Source: Lyngbya confervoides BDU141951 (GTDB lineage Bacteria; Cyanobacteriota; Cyanobacteriia; Thermosynechococcales; Thermosynechococcaceae). Taken from it: DNA of 60,004 nt. Both the position numbers and the translations under genes were made by a program. The notes below the pieces were generated by a model. The model was not told where the DNA came from. It saw nothing but the letters and a program-made list of their open reading frames with translations, and did not search any database. The stretch covers positions 1 to 60,004 of the forward strand of contig NZ_JTHE03000035.1 of the NCBI RefSeq assembly GCF_000817775.3, read 5' to 3'. How positions within the stretch are numbered: position 1 is the stretch's first letter; each line of letters begins with the position of its first letter. This document shows positions 9,552-16,909 of this stretch, in pieces.

Positions 9552-10424
9552 TTAACTACAGAGGGAAGGAGCAAACTCTTGTTGACCGCGACCCCGACGA
9601 CAGCGATAGCGACCTCCAGCCCAATCAATCTCCCAGAGGTTTTGAGTGCGGATCAAGTCAGCTCTGATTTCCGACGCGGCTACAGAATCGTCCGCGCACT
9701 GTTCTCCCTGGGAGTCTCCAGTTTTAACCAGCACAGTCACCCAATTGGGGTCTTGCGATGCGATCGTAGAGACACTATCAGGTTGACAGTCCGATGAGTC
9801 AGAGAATCCAGCTAACCGTATCGCCACTTGCTCCGGATCGGATATCCAGGGCGCATTGTTTGCTTTGGCTGCTTGGTAGGCTTGATTAAAGCTAGATAGC
9901 CAGGGATCACCCTCAAAATCATAGGGGCGGTAGGACGTCCTCGGCAGCAGTGCGGAGTGTCCTGAATCCGCTTGTGTCACAAAGTCAGAGCGGACCCAGC
10001 CTTCGGCTTTGGATTTCTCAAACTGTAGATAGTACCAAAGATAGCTGTCTTCTCCCTCAGCCTGTTGGAGCAGGGTGACTCGGTCACCTTTGAGGCCATA
10101 GTGTTTGATTTTAGACTGGGTTGAGGGCTGCGATCGCACATTGATTTTCGAGCCCGCATATTGACTGGTCAACTGGGCTGCGACTGGGTCAATTTTTTCA
10201 GCGACGTAGGTTCTTACTTCCACCTCGCGCTGGGGCGGCGGCTCATTCCCAGGAGTATCAGAGGAGGGTGCTTCTCCTGAAGGTTCGTTGACGATGGCCG
10301 TGGTATCTGGCGATCGCCCACGCGTTTCAGTATCAGGAGAACCTTGCTGACAGGCTTGAAGGAGAATACAACAGACACAGAGGCCAGCCAACGGAATCAG
10401 ATTGCGGGAGGTAGGGCGTATCAT
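9552..10424 (-). CDS. SH3b-domain lipoprotein
   Basis: The ATG at 10424 is preferred to a TTG two codons upstream. The N-terminus has basic residues, a hydrophobic stretch (LIPLAGLCVCCILL) and a lipobox LQAC, so the protein is probably lipid-anchored. A Pro/Ser/Glu-rich linker of about 50 residues follows. Next comes a bacterial SH3 domain (INVRSQPST, HYGLKGDRVTLLQQ, WYYLQFEKSKAEGWVRSDFV), usually a peptidoglycan- or peptide-binding module. The C-terminal ~130 residues contain four cysteines and end in WAGGRYRCRRG; I do not recognise this part. The downstream-oriented neighbour at 10484 carries a closely similar SH3b domain, pointing to tandem duplication. A periplasmic, cell-wall-facing role is inferred. 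Confidence 0.7.
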   Translation of the reverse strand: MIRPTSRNLIPLAGLCVCCILLQACQQGSPDTETRGRSPDTTAIVNEPSGEAPSSDTPGNEPPPQREVEVRTYVAEKIDPVAAQLTSQYAGSKINVRSQPSTQSKIKHYGLKGDRVTLLQQAEGEDSYLWYYLQFEKSKAEGWVRSDFVTQADSGHSALLPRTSYRPYDFEGDPWLSSFNQAYQAAKANNAPWISDPEQVAIRLAGFSDSSDCQPDSVSTIASQDPNWVTVLVKTGDSQGEQCADDSVAASEIRADLIRTQNLWEIDWAGGRYRCRRGRGQQEFAPSLCS

Positions 10425-10483
10425 AGTCAAACCAAGTGGTGTGGGAGCAAATCAAAGGGGATTGGGCATCCAAACCTCAGGGG

Positions 10484-10873
10484 TTAGTCATTGAGCAGCA
10501 CCAAGTCTTCTCTGACCCACCCCTTTGCCCCTGACTCGTTAAACTTCAAGTACCACCAGCGGTAGCCATCATTGCCATGGGCTTCATTTAAAATAGTGAC
10601 GCGATCGCCGGATAAGCCGTAGTGTCTGGGGTAAAAATAAGTACCGGGGCCGGTGCGAACGTTGATTTGAGCATCCGAGTAGGATGAGTACAGTTCACCG
10701 GGGACGTAATATTCGGGAGAGGGATTGTATTCTTGGGGCAAGCCATAGGTGGCGATCGCACCTTTCAGGGAATCAGCATTTGCTTGGGGCGTAACGTTTA
10801 CGGCTGTGTAGCCCAGGGCACTTGCTAGGGTGATCAGACCGACGATTTTGACACTTTTATTGAGCTTCACCAT
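10484..10873 (-). CDS. Secreted SH3b-domain protein
   Basis: The start was moved to the ATG at 10873 because AGGAG lies just upstream of it and the upstream residues do not resemble a signal. The 129-residue product begins with a classic signal peptide (basic MVKLNKSVK, hydrophobic core, ANA-D cleavage). The mature part is essentially one SH3b domain: INVRTGPGTYFYPRHYG, LSGDRVTILNEAHG, WWYLKFNESGAKGWVREDLV. It aligns with the SH3b domain of the lipoprotein at 9552-10424, and both genes run the same way with a short gap, so they are tandem paralogues and could be co-transcribed. The likely place of action is the periplasm or cell wall. No enzymatic domain is attached. Confidence 0.72.
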   Translation of the reverse strand: MVKLNKSVKIVGLITLASALGYTAVNVTPQANADSLKGAIATYGLPQEYNPSPEYYVPGELYSSYSDAQINVRTGPGTYFYPRHYGLSGDRVTILNEAHGNDGYRWWYLKFNESGAKGWVREDLVLLND

Positions 10874-11398
10874 TGTTTTTCTCTCCTGAGTCGATAGGTT
10901 CAAGATAGTTCAGTCCCAGGAAAGCCCCGGTGATGTGTCTCACAGTTATCTGTCAGATCCGTTCACCCGGCTGCCACGAACCACCCGTTTGGGCTATGCC
11001 ATCGCTCGGTGTCACTTCTGTCACGAGACTTCCCGCTGGCTAGGTCTGAAGGATAGGGGCAAGGCGCAGGAGACCCCTAGGGAGCGATCGCTCTTTCCTT
11101 CTCTTAGGTGGCGTTGGGGCGATCGTTGTTGCTTGTCGGCTTCACTCGCCGGACTCGATTGTGGGATCTGCCATTTCTTCTCTGAGTCTGACCAAAACAT
11201 CACCAAGTCCAAACCATTCTTGGCCTTGCATCCCTCCTGACCATGAACTCATCCACCTGCATTCCCAGCACCGTAGGTTCCAGTTTGCCTTTTTCCAGGG
11301 TGACGTAGGCGCGTTCCTTCAGCGTCTGGTTAGCGATGTGCACTCGGATCAAAGAGAGAGTGGCATGCAGTCATTTCAGTGGACTTTAAGTGGACTTT
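10874..11398. other. Long non-coding spacer with a possible gene remnant
   Basis: This spacer has no convincing intact gene. It contains one HIP1-like GCGATCGC site near 11094, a short minus-strand stretch with coding character (11200-11355, listed separately) and an 11-base tandem duplication AGTGGACTTTA at 11378-11399. No promoter for the minus-strand SH3 gene could be assigned with confidence. Confidence 0.5.
11200..11355 (-). pseudogene. Possible topoisomerase I (TopA) fragment
   Basis: A minus-strand frame with no start reads TLKERAYVTLEKGKLEPTVL, then GMQVDEFMV, before a stop at 11200. The spacing of TLxxRxYVxLExxxLxPTxLGxxVxxF resembles the segment after the PSTY motif of bacterial type IA topoisomerases. 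Nothing upstream or downstream continues the homology, so if real it is a decayed fragment of about 40 residues. Similarity is judged by eye only, and a chance match is quite possible. Confidence 0.28.
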
Positions 11399-11428
11399 AA
11401 AAAGAAGCCAGGAACGTGATTTCCTGGC
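11399..11428 (-). terminator. Rho-independent terminator of the small secreted protein gene
   Basis: Read on the minus strand, a perfect 8-bp stem GCCAGGAA / TTCCTGGC (11407-11428, six-base loop) is followed directly by TTCTTTTT. It lies about 30 bases after the stop of the gene at 11460-11750. A second stem, TGAGATC / GATCTCA, at 11432-11455 sits between the stop and this terminator. Confidence 0.75.
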
Positions 11429-11459
11429 GATTGAGATCAGAGATGAAAGATCTCATCAG

Positions 11460-11750
11460 TTAGCCTAGATAGGCCCAGTAGCAGACTTTTCTAAACTGAA
11501 CTCTTACCCGATGACGCCACCCCCCTACACGCACCCAGCGGCAAATGAACCGTCTGTGCCGTTGAAATTGCTGACGACTCCCGCGGTTTCCCGATCGGGT
11601 CATTTGGACACGTTCTTCTGGCTGGGGCATTTCAGAAGAGTCGGATCCTTGAGGACCAGAGGACATATAGGCCGTCGCAGGGGCAATGATCAAGGAGGTC
11701 ATTGTTGCGGCCATGAGCCCCACAGCGGAAACTCTAATGGGTTTAAACAT
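11460..11750 (-). CDS. Small exported basic protein of unknown function
   Basis: The ATG at 11750 is chosen because GAGG precedes it at good spacing and a signal peptide follows at once (MFKPIRVSAVGLMAATM, then hydrophobic residues and a PATA-Y cleavage region). The mature product is only about 65 residues. It is acidic and Ser/Gly-rich at first (SSGPQGSDSSEMPQPEE), then strongly basic and aromatic (RRFICRWVRVGGWRHR), with two cysteines near the end that could form a disulfide. I do not recognise the family. It has its own terminator, listed at 11399-11428, and is transcribed in the same direction as the two SH3b genes. A periplasmic or surface location follows from the signal; function is unknown. 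Confidence 0.55.
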   Translation of the reverse strand: MFKPIRVSAVGLMAATMTSLIIAPATAYMSSGPQGSDSSEMPQPEERVQMTRSGNRGSRQQFQRHRRFICRWVRVGGWRHRVRVQFRKVCYWAYLG

Positions 11751-12309
11751 GATTTTTTCCTCTACGCTTGGATTCAGATCGACCGGATGTCCTGCGACTG
11801 GCGGATCCCTGGTAAGAGGCGTCAATCTCTGCAATGAGGAAACACACCTGAATTCTATCGACCGGGGGATCTAGGTCACCAGGATCTTTGGTCATAACGG
11901 CCCCGGATCTATGGAACTATTATTCTCTGGAGATTTAGTACCAGGCTGGTGGCGATCGCCAGGGGGTTATCTAGGCTTTATCTAAGCGGTGACCCCTGAG
12001 CGGTTGTTTGAGAAGGATCAAACCCATTGCCCGCGCCCCCTTTTCTGGTATGCCCGGAGGGCTTTAATCCCCCAATGTTGGGGGACTTTGACCTTCAGAC
12101 CCCCCAAACTATAGCCTTCGGCATTCAAGAAAGGGGGGGGCAGGGGGGCGAATGCAGAGTCTGGAGAGACTTTTTAAACTGCCTCTGAGGAAACGCTGAA
12201 CGGTTATTTGGAACTATGAAACAGCGATGAGTTTGGCAATAAAGTCTGCGGCCCAGGCGTGATGCAGGTACGCTCAAGGGAGCCTGGAGAGTCCATCGGA
12301 TCTCTCTCC
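11751..12309. other. Intergenic spacer with GC-rich palindromic elements
   Basis: No gene is visible here. The spacer separates the small secreted protein gene from the 3' end of the MoxR gene, and its central part (12060-12150) carries inverted repeats listed separately. The ORF at 12259 on the plus strand is an antisense shadow of moxR. Confidence 0.5.
12060..12150. repeat. Palindromic C/G-tract repeat
   Basis: A perfect stem CCCCCAA-TG-TTGGGGG lies at 12069-12084. It is followed by GACTTTGA and a CCCCCC tract that can pair with the GGGGGGGG run near 12133-12140; a second G run follows after CA. This looks like the short palindromic, intergenic repeat families scattered through many cyanobacterial genomes. 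Copy number elsewhere cannot be judged from this window. Confidence 0.5.
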
Positions 12310-13293
12310 CTAGCCTGGAACGGACAATCGCTTCACAATCTCCCGGATGATCTGGTCCGCCGTTTTTCCAGAAAAGCGGGCCTGGGGATCGACCACCAGA
12401 CGATGGGCCAAGACCGCAACAGCCATCTCTTGGATGTGTTTAGGACGCACCACACTGTACCCATCAAAGAGCGCCAGAGCCTGGGCTATTTTCATCAGCG
12501 CAATCGATCCGCGGGGGCTCGCTCCAATCTGGACGCCCTCGGCTTGACGAGTCGCGTTAACGATATTAACGATGTAGCGTTTGATCTCAGGACTAACCTC
12601 CACCTGCTGAACCGCCTGCTTCAAGGTCAAAATATCTTCCAGCGCCAGGCAGGGACGCAGCTTGGCCATGGGGGACTGCTGCGTCTGATTCGAGAGAATC
12701 TCCACCTCTTCTTCGGCGGAGATATAACCCAGGCTAAACTGAACCGCGAAGCGATCCATTTGAGCCTCGGGAAGAGGATAGGTGCCGCGCGAGTCCACCG
12801 GATTTTGGGTGGCGATCACAAAGAAGGGATCGTGCAGGATGCGCACCTGACCCTCGATGCTCACCTGGGATTCGGCCATGGCCTCTAGCAGAGCCGACTG
12901 GGTTCGCGGAGAGGCGCGATTAATTTCATCGGCCAGGATGAGGTTGGCAAAAATTGGGCCAGCGTGGAATTGGAAGGATTGATCCTTGGGATTTAAAACG
13001 GAAACCCCCAAAATATCCGAGGGTAGCAGGTCTGGGGTAAACTGAATCCGCTTGAAGGCAATATCGACGGAGCAGGCCAGGGCCTTGGCTAGGGTAGTTT
13101 TTCCGGTCCCAGGATAATCGTCGAGCAGCACATGTCCGCCACTAAAAAAAGCAGCCAGCAGTTTACGGATGGAGGCATTCTGGCCCTTGATCACGGTTTG
13201 AATGTTTCGGGCTAAGCGCTGGTAAATCTCTTGACCGGTGCGGCTTTCCGTAGGTGAGGATGACAGGTCCATGGGGGATTTTTTACTCAGCAT
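12310..13293 (-). CDS. MoxR-family AAA+ ATPase
   Basis: The 327-residue protein has the full MoxR layout: Walker A at about residue 59 (DDYPGTGKTTLAKAL), Walker B (LILADEINRASPRTQSALLEAM), sensor 1 (FVIATQNPVDSRGTYPLPEAQ) and an arginine-bearing MDRFAVQ segment, then the C-terminal lid with SPRGSIALMKIAQALAL. MoxR ATPases act as chaperones, often working with DUF58 and VWA-domain partners encoded next door. Here no such partner is adjacent: the neighbours are an ArsR regulator (transcribed the same way, upstream) and a repeat-rich spacer. The start at 13293 has a GGGG-type site. Client protein and pathway are therefore unknown, although the family call is secure. Confidence 0.88.
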   Translation of the reverse strand: MLSKKSPMDLSSSPTESRTGQEIYQRLARNIQTVIKGQNASIRKLLAAFFSGGHVLLDDYPGTGKTTLAKALACSVDIAFKRIQFTPDLLPSDILGVSVLNPKDQSFQFHAGPIFANLILADEINRASPRTQSALLEAMAESQVSIEGQVRILHDPFFVIATQNPVDSRGTYPLPEAQMDRFAVQFSLGYISAEEEVEILSNQTQQSPMAKLRPCLALEDILTLKQAVQQVEVSPEIKRYIVNIVNATRQAEGVQIGASPRGSIALMKIAQALALFDGYSVVRPKHIQEMAVAVLAHRLVVDPQARFSGKTADQIIREIVKRLSVPG

Positions 13294-13375
13294 GCCCCGT
13301 TGAGGCGCAGGGCATAGCGCATGGGGGAAGCGATCCCTGATCCAGGGGGACCCCTGCGATGGACGGGCAGATTCC

Positions 13376-13732
13376 CTAGCTCTGACTGCTTTTCTTTTTT
13401 ACCAGAGCAAATTGATCAAACTGCTGGGCCTGCTCCATCAGGCGCTTGCTAATGGATCCACACACCAACTCGCACAGCTCAAAGATAATGGGATCAACGA
13501 TTTCGTAGTAGACGCTGACACCACTGGGCTGCCGCGAAAGAATCCCCGCCTGCGTGAGTAGCTTCAGGTGCTTGGACAGATTCGCCTGCCCCAAACCGGT
13601 TTCTTCCACTAACTCGGTCACCGTCATGGGACCCTTTTGCAGCGCACTCAGGATTTGCAGACGGCTTCCCTCGGAGAGCACCTTAAAGAAATCGGCAATG
13701 GATTCCAGAACGTTTTCGGAAAGTTGAACCAT
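13376..13732 (-). CDS. ArsR/SmtB-type repressor, probable persulfide or redox sensor
   Basis: The 118-residue protein has the winged-helix of the ArsR family: SEGSRLQILSALQKGPMTV, then the recognition helix LGQANLSKHLKLLTQAG and wing GVSVYYEI. It is divergently transcribed from a persulfide dioxygenase / rhodanese / TauE operon, the arrangement known for BigR/SqrR-type regulators of sulfide and persulfide detoxification. The two cysteines are C87 and C91, both in the last helix (LCELVCGSI). BigR and SqrR use one cysteine near position 41 and one near 107, and residue 41 is a leucine here. Sensing chemistry may thus be a CxxxC disulfide/polysulfide or a metal site. The role as local repressor is inferred from context. 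Confidence 0.8.
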   Translation of the reverse strand: MVQLSENVLESIADFFKVLSEGSRLQILSALQKGPMTVTELVEETGLGQANLSKHLKLLTQAGILSRQPSGVSVYYEIVDPIIFELCELVCGSISKRLMEQAQQFDQFALVKKKSSQS

Positions 13733-13883
13733 GGCTTACGTGTGCATCCATGACCATATATTAGCATAGGGATTTGCCTGAACCGCAATTGGGCCGCGCT
13801 TCCCACACAAATCCCCAAGAGTCTTTTAAAAGCCTGCTCAAAGTTCGCCGTAAATTTACAGGTCCGGAACTCTATTGATAAAA

Positions 13884-13918
13884 TCGATGTATCGACATTT
13901 AATTATATAGTAATTATA
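13884..13918. promoter_or_regulatory. Candidate operators between the ArsR gene and the persulfide dioxygenase operon
   Basis: In an otherwise GC-rich region this AT-rich stretch holds a palindrome TCGAT-GT-ATCGA (13884-13895) and directly after it two direct copies of TAATTATA at 13900-13907 and 13911-13918, 11 bases apart, about one helical turn. It lies about 75 bases upstream of the dioxygenase start and 150 upstream of the ArsR start. An ArsR-family repressor would be expected to bind here; binding itself is inference. Confidence 0.5.
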
Positions 13919-13994
13919 ATGGGATTAATAATTCAGCCGCGTCCCCGTTTGGGGTGAGCTGCGGGGCTGAGAGATTTGTTTTGGGAGAAAGCCC

Positions 13995-14687
13995 ATGTTA
14001 TTTCGCCAATTGTTCGATCCTGAAACCTCAACCTATAGCTACCTCATGGCTGATGAGGGCACGCGAGAGGCGGTGCTGGTGGATTCGGTGGCAGACCAAG
14101 TCCCTCGCGACTGGAAACTGCTTCAGGAGTTGAGGCTAACGCTTAAATACTGTCTGGAAACTCATGTTCATGCCGACCATATTACCGGGGCTGGGCAACT
14201 GCGAGAGCTGTCTGGCTGCGAGACCCTGGTTCCCGAGCAGGCTCAGGTTAGCTGTGCCACTCGAACCCTGAAAGATGGCGAAACTCTGCGGTTGGCCAAC
14301 CTGACGATTCAGGCGATCGCCACGCCGGGTCACACCGACAGTCACCTCAGCTATCTGGTCAACGGCGATCGCTTGCTGACGGGGGACTCGCTCCTGATTC
14401 GGGGGTGCGGTCGTACCGACTTTCAGAGCGGTGATGCCGGGTTAATGTACGACCATGTGGTGGGGCGATTGTTTTCCTTGCCAGACCAGACGCGGGTTTA
14501 TCCGGGCCATGACTATCGAGGACACACGGTTTCGACGATTGGTGAAGAGCGCCAATTTAATCCGCGCTTCCAGGGAAAAACCCGGCAAGACTTTATTGAA
14601 TTCATGGCGACTTTGAACCTGCCCAGCCCGAAAAAGATGGCCATCGCGGTTCCCGCCAATCAGGAATGCGGCCAGGTTTCCGCCTAG
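13995..14687 (+). CDS. Persulfide dioxygenase (ETHE1/Blh-like MBL-fold protein)
   Basis: The 230-residue protein carries the ETHE1-type metallo-beta-lactamase signature: THVHADHITG, then GHTDSHLSYL, TGDSLLIRGCGRTDFQSGD and YPGHDYRGHTVSTI. The histidines and the aspartate of GDSLLI would hold the single iron. Family members oxidise glutathione persulfide to sulfite. It opens an operon with a rhodanese-membrane protein and a TauE/SafE exporter, so the module can transfer sulfane sulfur, oxidise it and export the sulfite. The start at 13995 follows GGGAG. An ArsR repressor sits divergently upstream. Length and motifs are typical and no key residue is missing. The cytoplasm is the expected site, as there is no signal peptide. 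Confidence 0.9.
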   Translation: MLFRQLFDPETSTYSYLMADEGTREAVLVDSVADQVPRDWKLLQELRLTLKYCLETHVHADHITGAGQLRELSGCETLVPEQAQVSCATRTLKDGETLRLANLTIQAIATPGHTDSHLSYLVNGDRLLTGDSLLIRGCGRTDFQSGDAGLMYDHVVGRLFSLPDQTRVYPGHDYRGHTVSTIGEERQFNPRFQGKTRQDFIEFMATLNLPSPKKMAIAVPANQECGQVSA

Positions 14688-14731
14688 CGTCTAGACCCGA
14701 CTTTAAAGAACAGGCTTTCTTTACTTTTGAC

Positions 14732-15322
14732 ATGATTGATCCAACCCCAATGTCCAAACCTCCCTCGGCGGCCGCAATGGCCATGAATGCTCAGACCCTC
14801 AAGCAGCACCTCAATCACCCTCACACCCTCCTCATTGATGTCCGGGAAGCGGTTGAATTTTCCGGTGAACACATTCCAGGCGCTGTTTCCATGCCGCTTT
14901 CCAGCTTCACTCCCCAGGCGCTTCCCCTGCCGGGCGATCGCCAAATTGTCTTCTACTGTCGGACCGGCAACCGGTCTGCCCAGGCGTTGACTCAATGCCA
15001 TCAGGCTGGATATTCCCAGTTCAAACATCTCCACGGGGGGCTAGAAGCCTGGAAGGCGGAGGGGTTTCCCACAGTTCGAAATCCAGAGGCCCCGATGAGT
15101 TTGATTCGCCAGGTCCAAATTGTGGCCGGGAGTTTAATTTTGGCCGGGGTGATCTTAGGTAGCTGGCTATCCCCCACCTTCTATGTCCTGAGCGGACTGG
15201 TGGGCGCAGGGCTCTTGTTTGCCGGACTCACAGATACCTGCGCCCTAGGGATGCTGCTGGCAAAGCTACCCTATAATCAGCCCCGTCCCTCTCGCCCAAT
15301 CTCTCGCTCAATATCGCTCTAA
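14732..15322 (+). CDS. Rhodanese-domain membrane protein (YgaP-like)
   Basis: The ATG at 14732 is taken as start because the upstream in-frame residues overlap the dioxygenase gene and do not resemble the family; ATG 14750 is an alternative. The N-terminal ~110 residues are a rhodanese domain, with LLIDVREAVEFSGEHIPGA and the active-site loop YCRTGNRSAQ, whose cysteine carries the persulfide. The C-terminal ~80 residues contain two hydrophobic segments (IVAGSLILAGVILGSWL and FYVLSGLVGAGLLFAG, then TDTCALGMLLAKLPYN), like the DUF2892 membrane part of YgaP. It lies between the persulfide dioxygenase and a sulfite-type exporter and probably passes sulfane sulfur at the inner membrane. Substrate is inferred from context. 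Confidence 0.85.
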   Translation: MIDPTPMSKPPSAAAMAMNAQTLKQHLNHPHTLLIDVREAVEFSGEHIPGAVSMPLSSFTPQALPLPGDRQIVFYCRTGNRSAQALTQCHQAGYSQFKHLHGGLEAWKAEGFPTVRNPEAPMSLIRQVQIVAGSLILAGVILGSWLSPTFYVLSGLVGAGLLFAGLTDTCALGMLLAKLPYNQPRPSRPISRSISL

Positions 15323-15362
15323 ACTGGGCTTATGCCCTATCGTCCATGGGGGATTCAACGTC

Positions 15363-16220
15363 ATGATCTGGTGGATTGGTCACTTTCTTGCGGCCGGAAT
15401 TGGAGTCAGCCTGGGGCTGATTGGAGGAGGGGGATCCGTTCTGGCCCTGCCCATCTTAGTGTATGTGCTAGGTGTGCCCACCAAGGCCGCCATCCCCATG
15501 ACCTTGATCATTGTGGGAACCGTGAGTGTGCTGGGGCTCATTCCCCATTGGCGATCGGGGAATGTCAACTTTAAGGCCGCCACCGTGTTTGGCCTGGCAA
15601 CCATGGTGGGTGCTTACGCCGGGGCCAGGTTAGCGGTTTGGGTCCCTGGAACCGTCCAGCTGCTGCTGTTTGGACTCCTCATGTTTCTAGCCGCGCTGTT
15701 TATGATTCGCAAGGGCCGACGGCGACCTCCACCGGAGGACGCATTAGCCTATTATCCCAAACCAATTTGCCGCTGGTGCTGGCTTTGGCTGCCCACGGAA
15801 GGACTGGGAGTGGGGCTGATGACGGGATTGGTGGGGGTGGGGGGTGGCTTTGCCATCGTTCCGGCCCTGGTGCTGCTGGCAAAGGTGCCGATTAAAGAAG
15901 CCATTGGCACCTCACTCCTGGTCATTGCCCTCAACTCCGTCACGGGATTTATGGGTTACCTGGGCCAGGTGGATATCAACTACCCCCTGATGATTTCCAT
16001 GACCCTGGCTGCGAGCTTAGGCACCTTGCCGGGGGCGTATTTATCCCGCTACGTCTCGGCCCAACAGCTGCAGAAAGGATTTGGCTATTTCCTGCTGGCG
16101 ATGGCGGCCTTTGTGTTGTTTCAGAATCGACCTCAACCCACGAAGGCGGCTCACCCCCCGAGTCATGGCCCTTTGGCCTCCTCCGGTAAGTCTGTGCCGT
16201 TTCATCATTACAGCTCCTGA
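15363..16220 (+). CDS. TauE/SafE-family anion exporter
   Basis: The 285-residue protein is highly hydrophobic with roughly eight membrane segments. It has the duplicated TauE/SafE signature: GVSLGLIGGGGSVLALPIL near the N-terminus and its echo GLMTGLVGVGGGFAIVPALV in the second half, plus KAAIPMTLIIVGT and KEAIGTSLLVIALNS. These proteins export sulfite, sulfoacetate or related anions across the cytoplasmic membrane. Placed directly after a persulfide dioxygenase and a rhodanese, sulfite produced by the dioxygenase is the natural cargo. About 40 bases separate it from the rhodanese gene and 9 bases from the next gene, so an operon is likely. The last ~30 residues are polar and rich in Pro and His. 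Confidence 0.87.
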   Translation: MIWWIGHFLAAGIGVSLGLIGGGGSVLALPILVYVLGVPTKAAIPMTLIIVGTVSVLGLIPHWRSGNVNFKAATVFGLATMVGAYAGARLAVWVPGTVQLLLFGLLMFLAALFMIRKGRRRPPPEDALAYYPKPICRWCWLWLPTEGLGVGLMTGLVGVGGGFAIVPALVLLAKVPIKEAIGTSLLVIALNSVTGFMGYLGQVDINYPLMISMTLAASLGTLPGAYLSRYVSAQQLQKGFGYFLLAMAAFVLFQNRPQPTKAAHPPSHGPLASSGKSVPFHHYSS

Positions 16221-16229
16221 TCAAACATC

Positions 16230-16748
16230 ATGAAACCACCCTGGCAAAACTTCAAGCGTGAGGCTCTTTTCTCAGCAGTTCTGAGGCAGGGCGGGCTTTG
16301 GGTGCTGGGGCAGGGCCTGCTCATTTTGTTATTTGTGACCCTGCCTACGAAACCCCTGCCCCTTCCCCATGATTTCTGGCCAGTCCAGGGGCGGCTGCAC
16401 TGGCTTGCCAGCCTGGGTTGTGCCCTCACAGCCCTGATCTTTTTGGGGAGAGGCCTCCTGGATCTGGGCTCCAATCTCACCCCCTTTCCCTACCCCCGAT
16501 CCGAAGGAACCCTGGTGCAAACCGGTATCTACAGACTCATTCGGCATCCCCTGTATTCGGGCTTGATCCTGCTAGAACTTGCCTGGTGCCTCTTTACCCT
16601 CAGCTGGACCCATGCCCTCGCCGCCCTAGCCTTGGGAAGTTTCTTAGACCAAAAGGCCAACCAGGAAGAAGAATGGCTTCAGGAACAGTATGGTGAGTAT
16701 GCTCAATATCAAGAACGAGTTAAAAAGCTCATTCCCTTTGTGTATTAA
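16230..16748 (+). CDS. Isoprenylcysteine carboxyl methyltransferase-like membrane protein
   Basis: The 172-residue protein has about four membrane segments and, in its C-terminal half, the ICMT/PEMT signature: GIYRLIRHPLYSGLILLELA followed by LDQKANQEEEWLQEQYG and YAQYQERVKKLIPFVY. The RHPxY and the EEEWL residues form the S-adenosylmethionine and substrate-binding region in related enzymes. The acceptor in bacteria is mostly unknown. It starts 9 bases after the TauE/SafE stop, so it is probably the last gene of the sulfur-detoxification operon. Methylation of a thiol or of a lipid is conceivable in that setting but unsupported. The gene faces the histidine kinase gene tail to tail. Confidence 0.78.
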   Translation: MKPPWQNFKREALFSAVLRQGGLWVLGQGLLILLFVTLPTKPLPLPHDFWPVQGRLHWLASLGCALTALIFLGRGLLDLGSNLTPFPYPRSEGTLVQTGIYRLIRHPLYSGLILLELAWCLFTLSWTHALAALALGSFLDQKANQEEEWLQEQYGEYAQYQERVKKLIPFVY

Positions 16749-16909
16749 AGACACCTTTGTGTATTGAAGACCTATAGACCGGACATGGATTCGACATGGA
16801 TTGGACACGAGGGTAAACGCGAGGATAAAAAAGACCCGGTAGATTCCCAGGGCTTAGGCCGAATGATGCCGGGGGATGTCATTGCCGTTGCGGGTGTCTC
16901 AAGAAAATT

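Noticed and set aside
12131-12150. G-quadruplex
   Set aside because: Only two long G runs occur, so a four-run quadruplex is not well supported; treated as part of a palindromic repeat.
12259-12888. 209-codon plus-strand open frame
   Set aside because: It is the reverse shadow of the well-supported MoxR ATPase gene.
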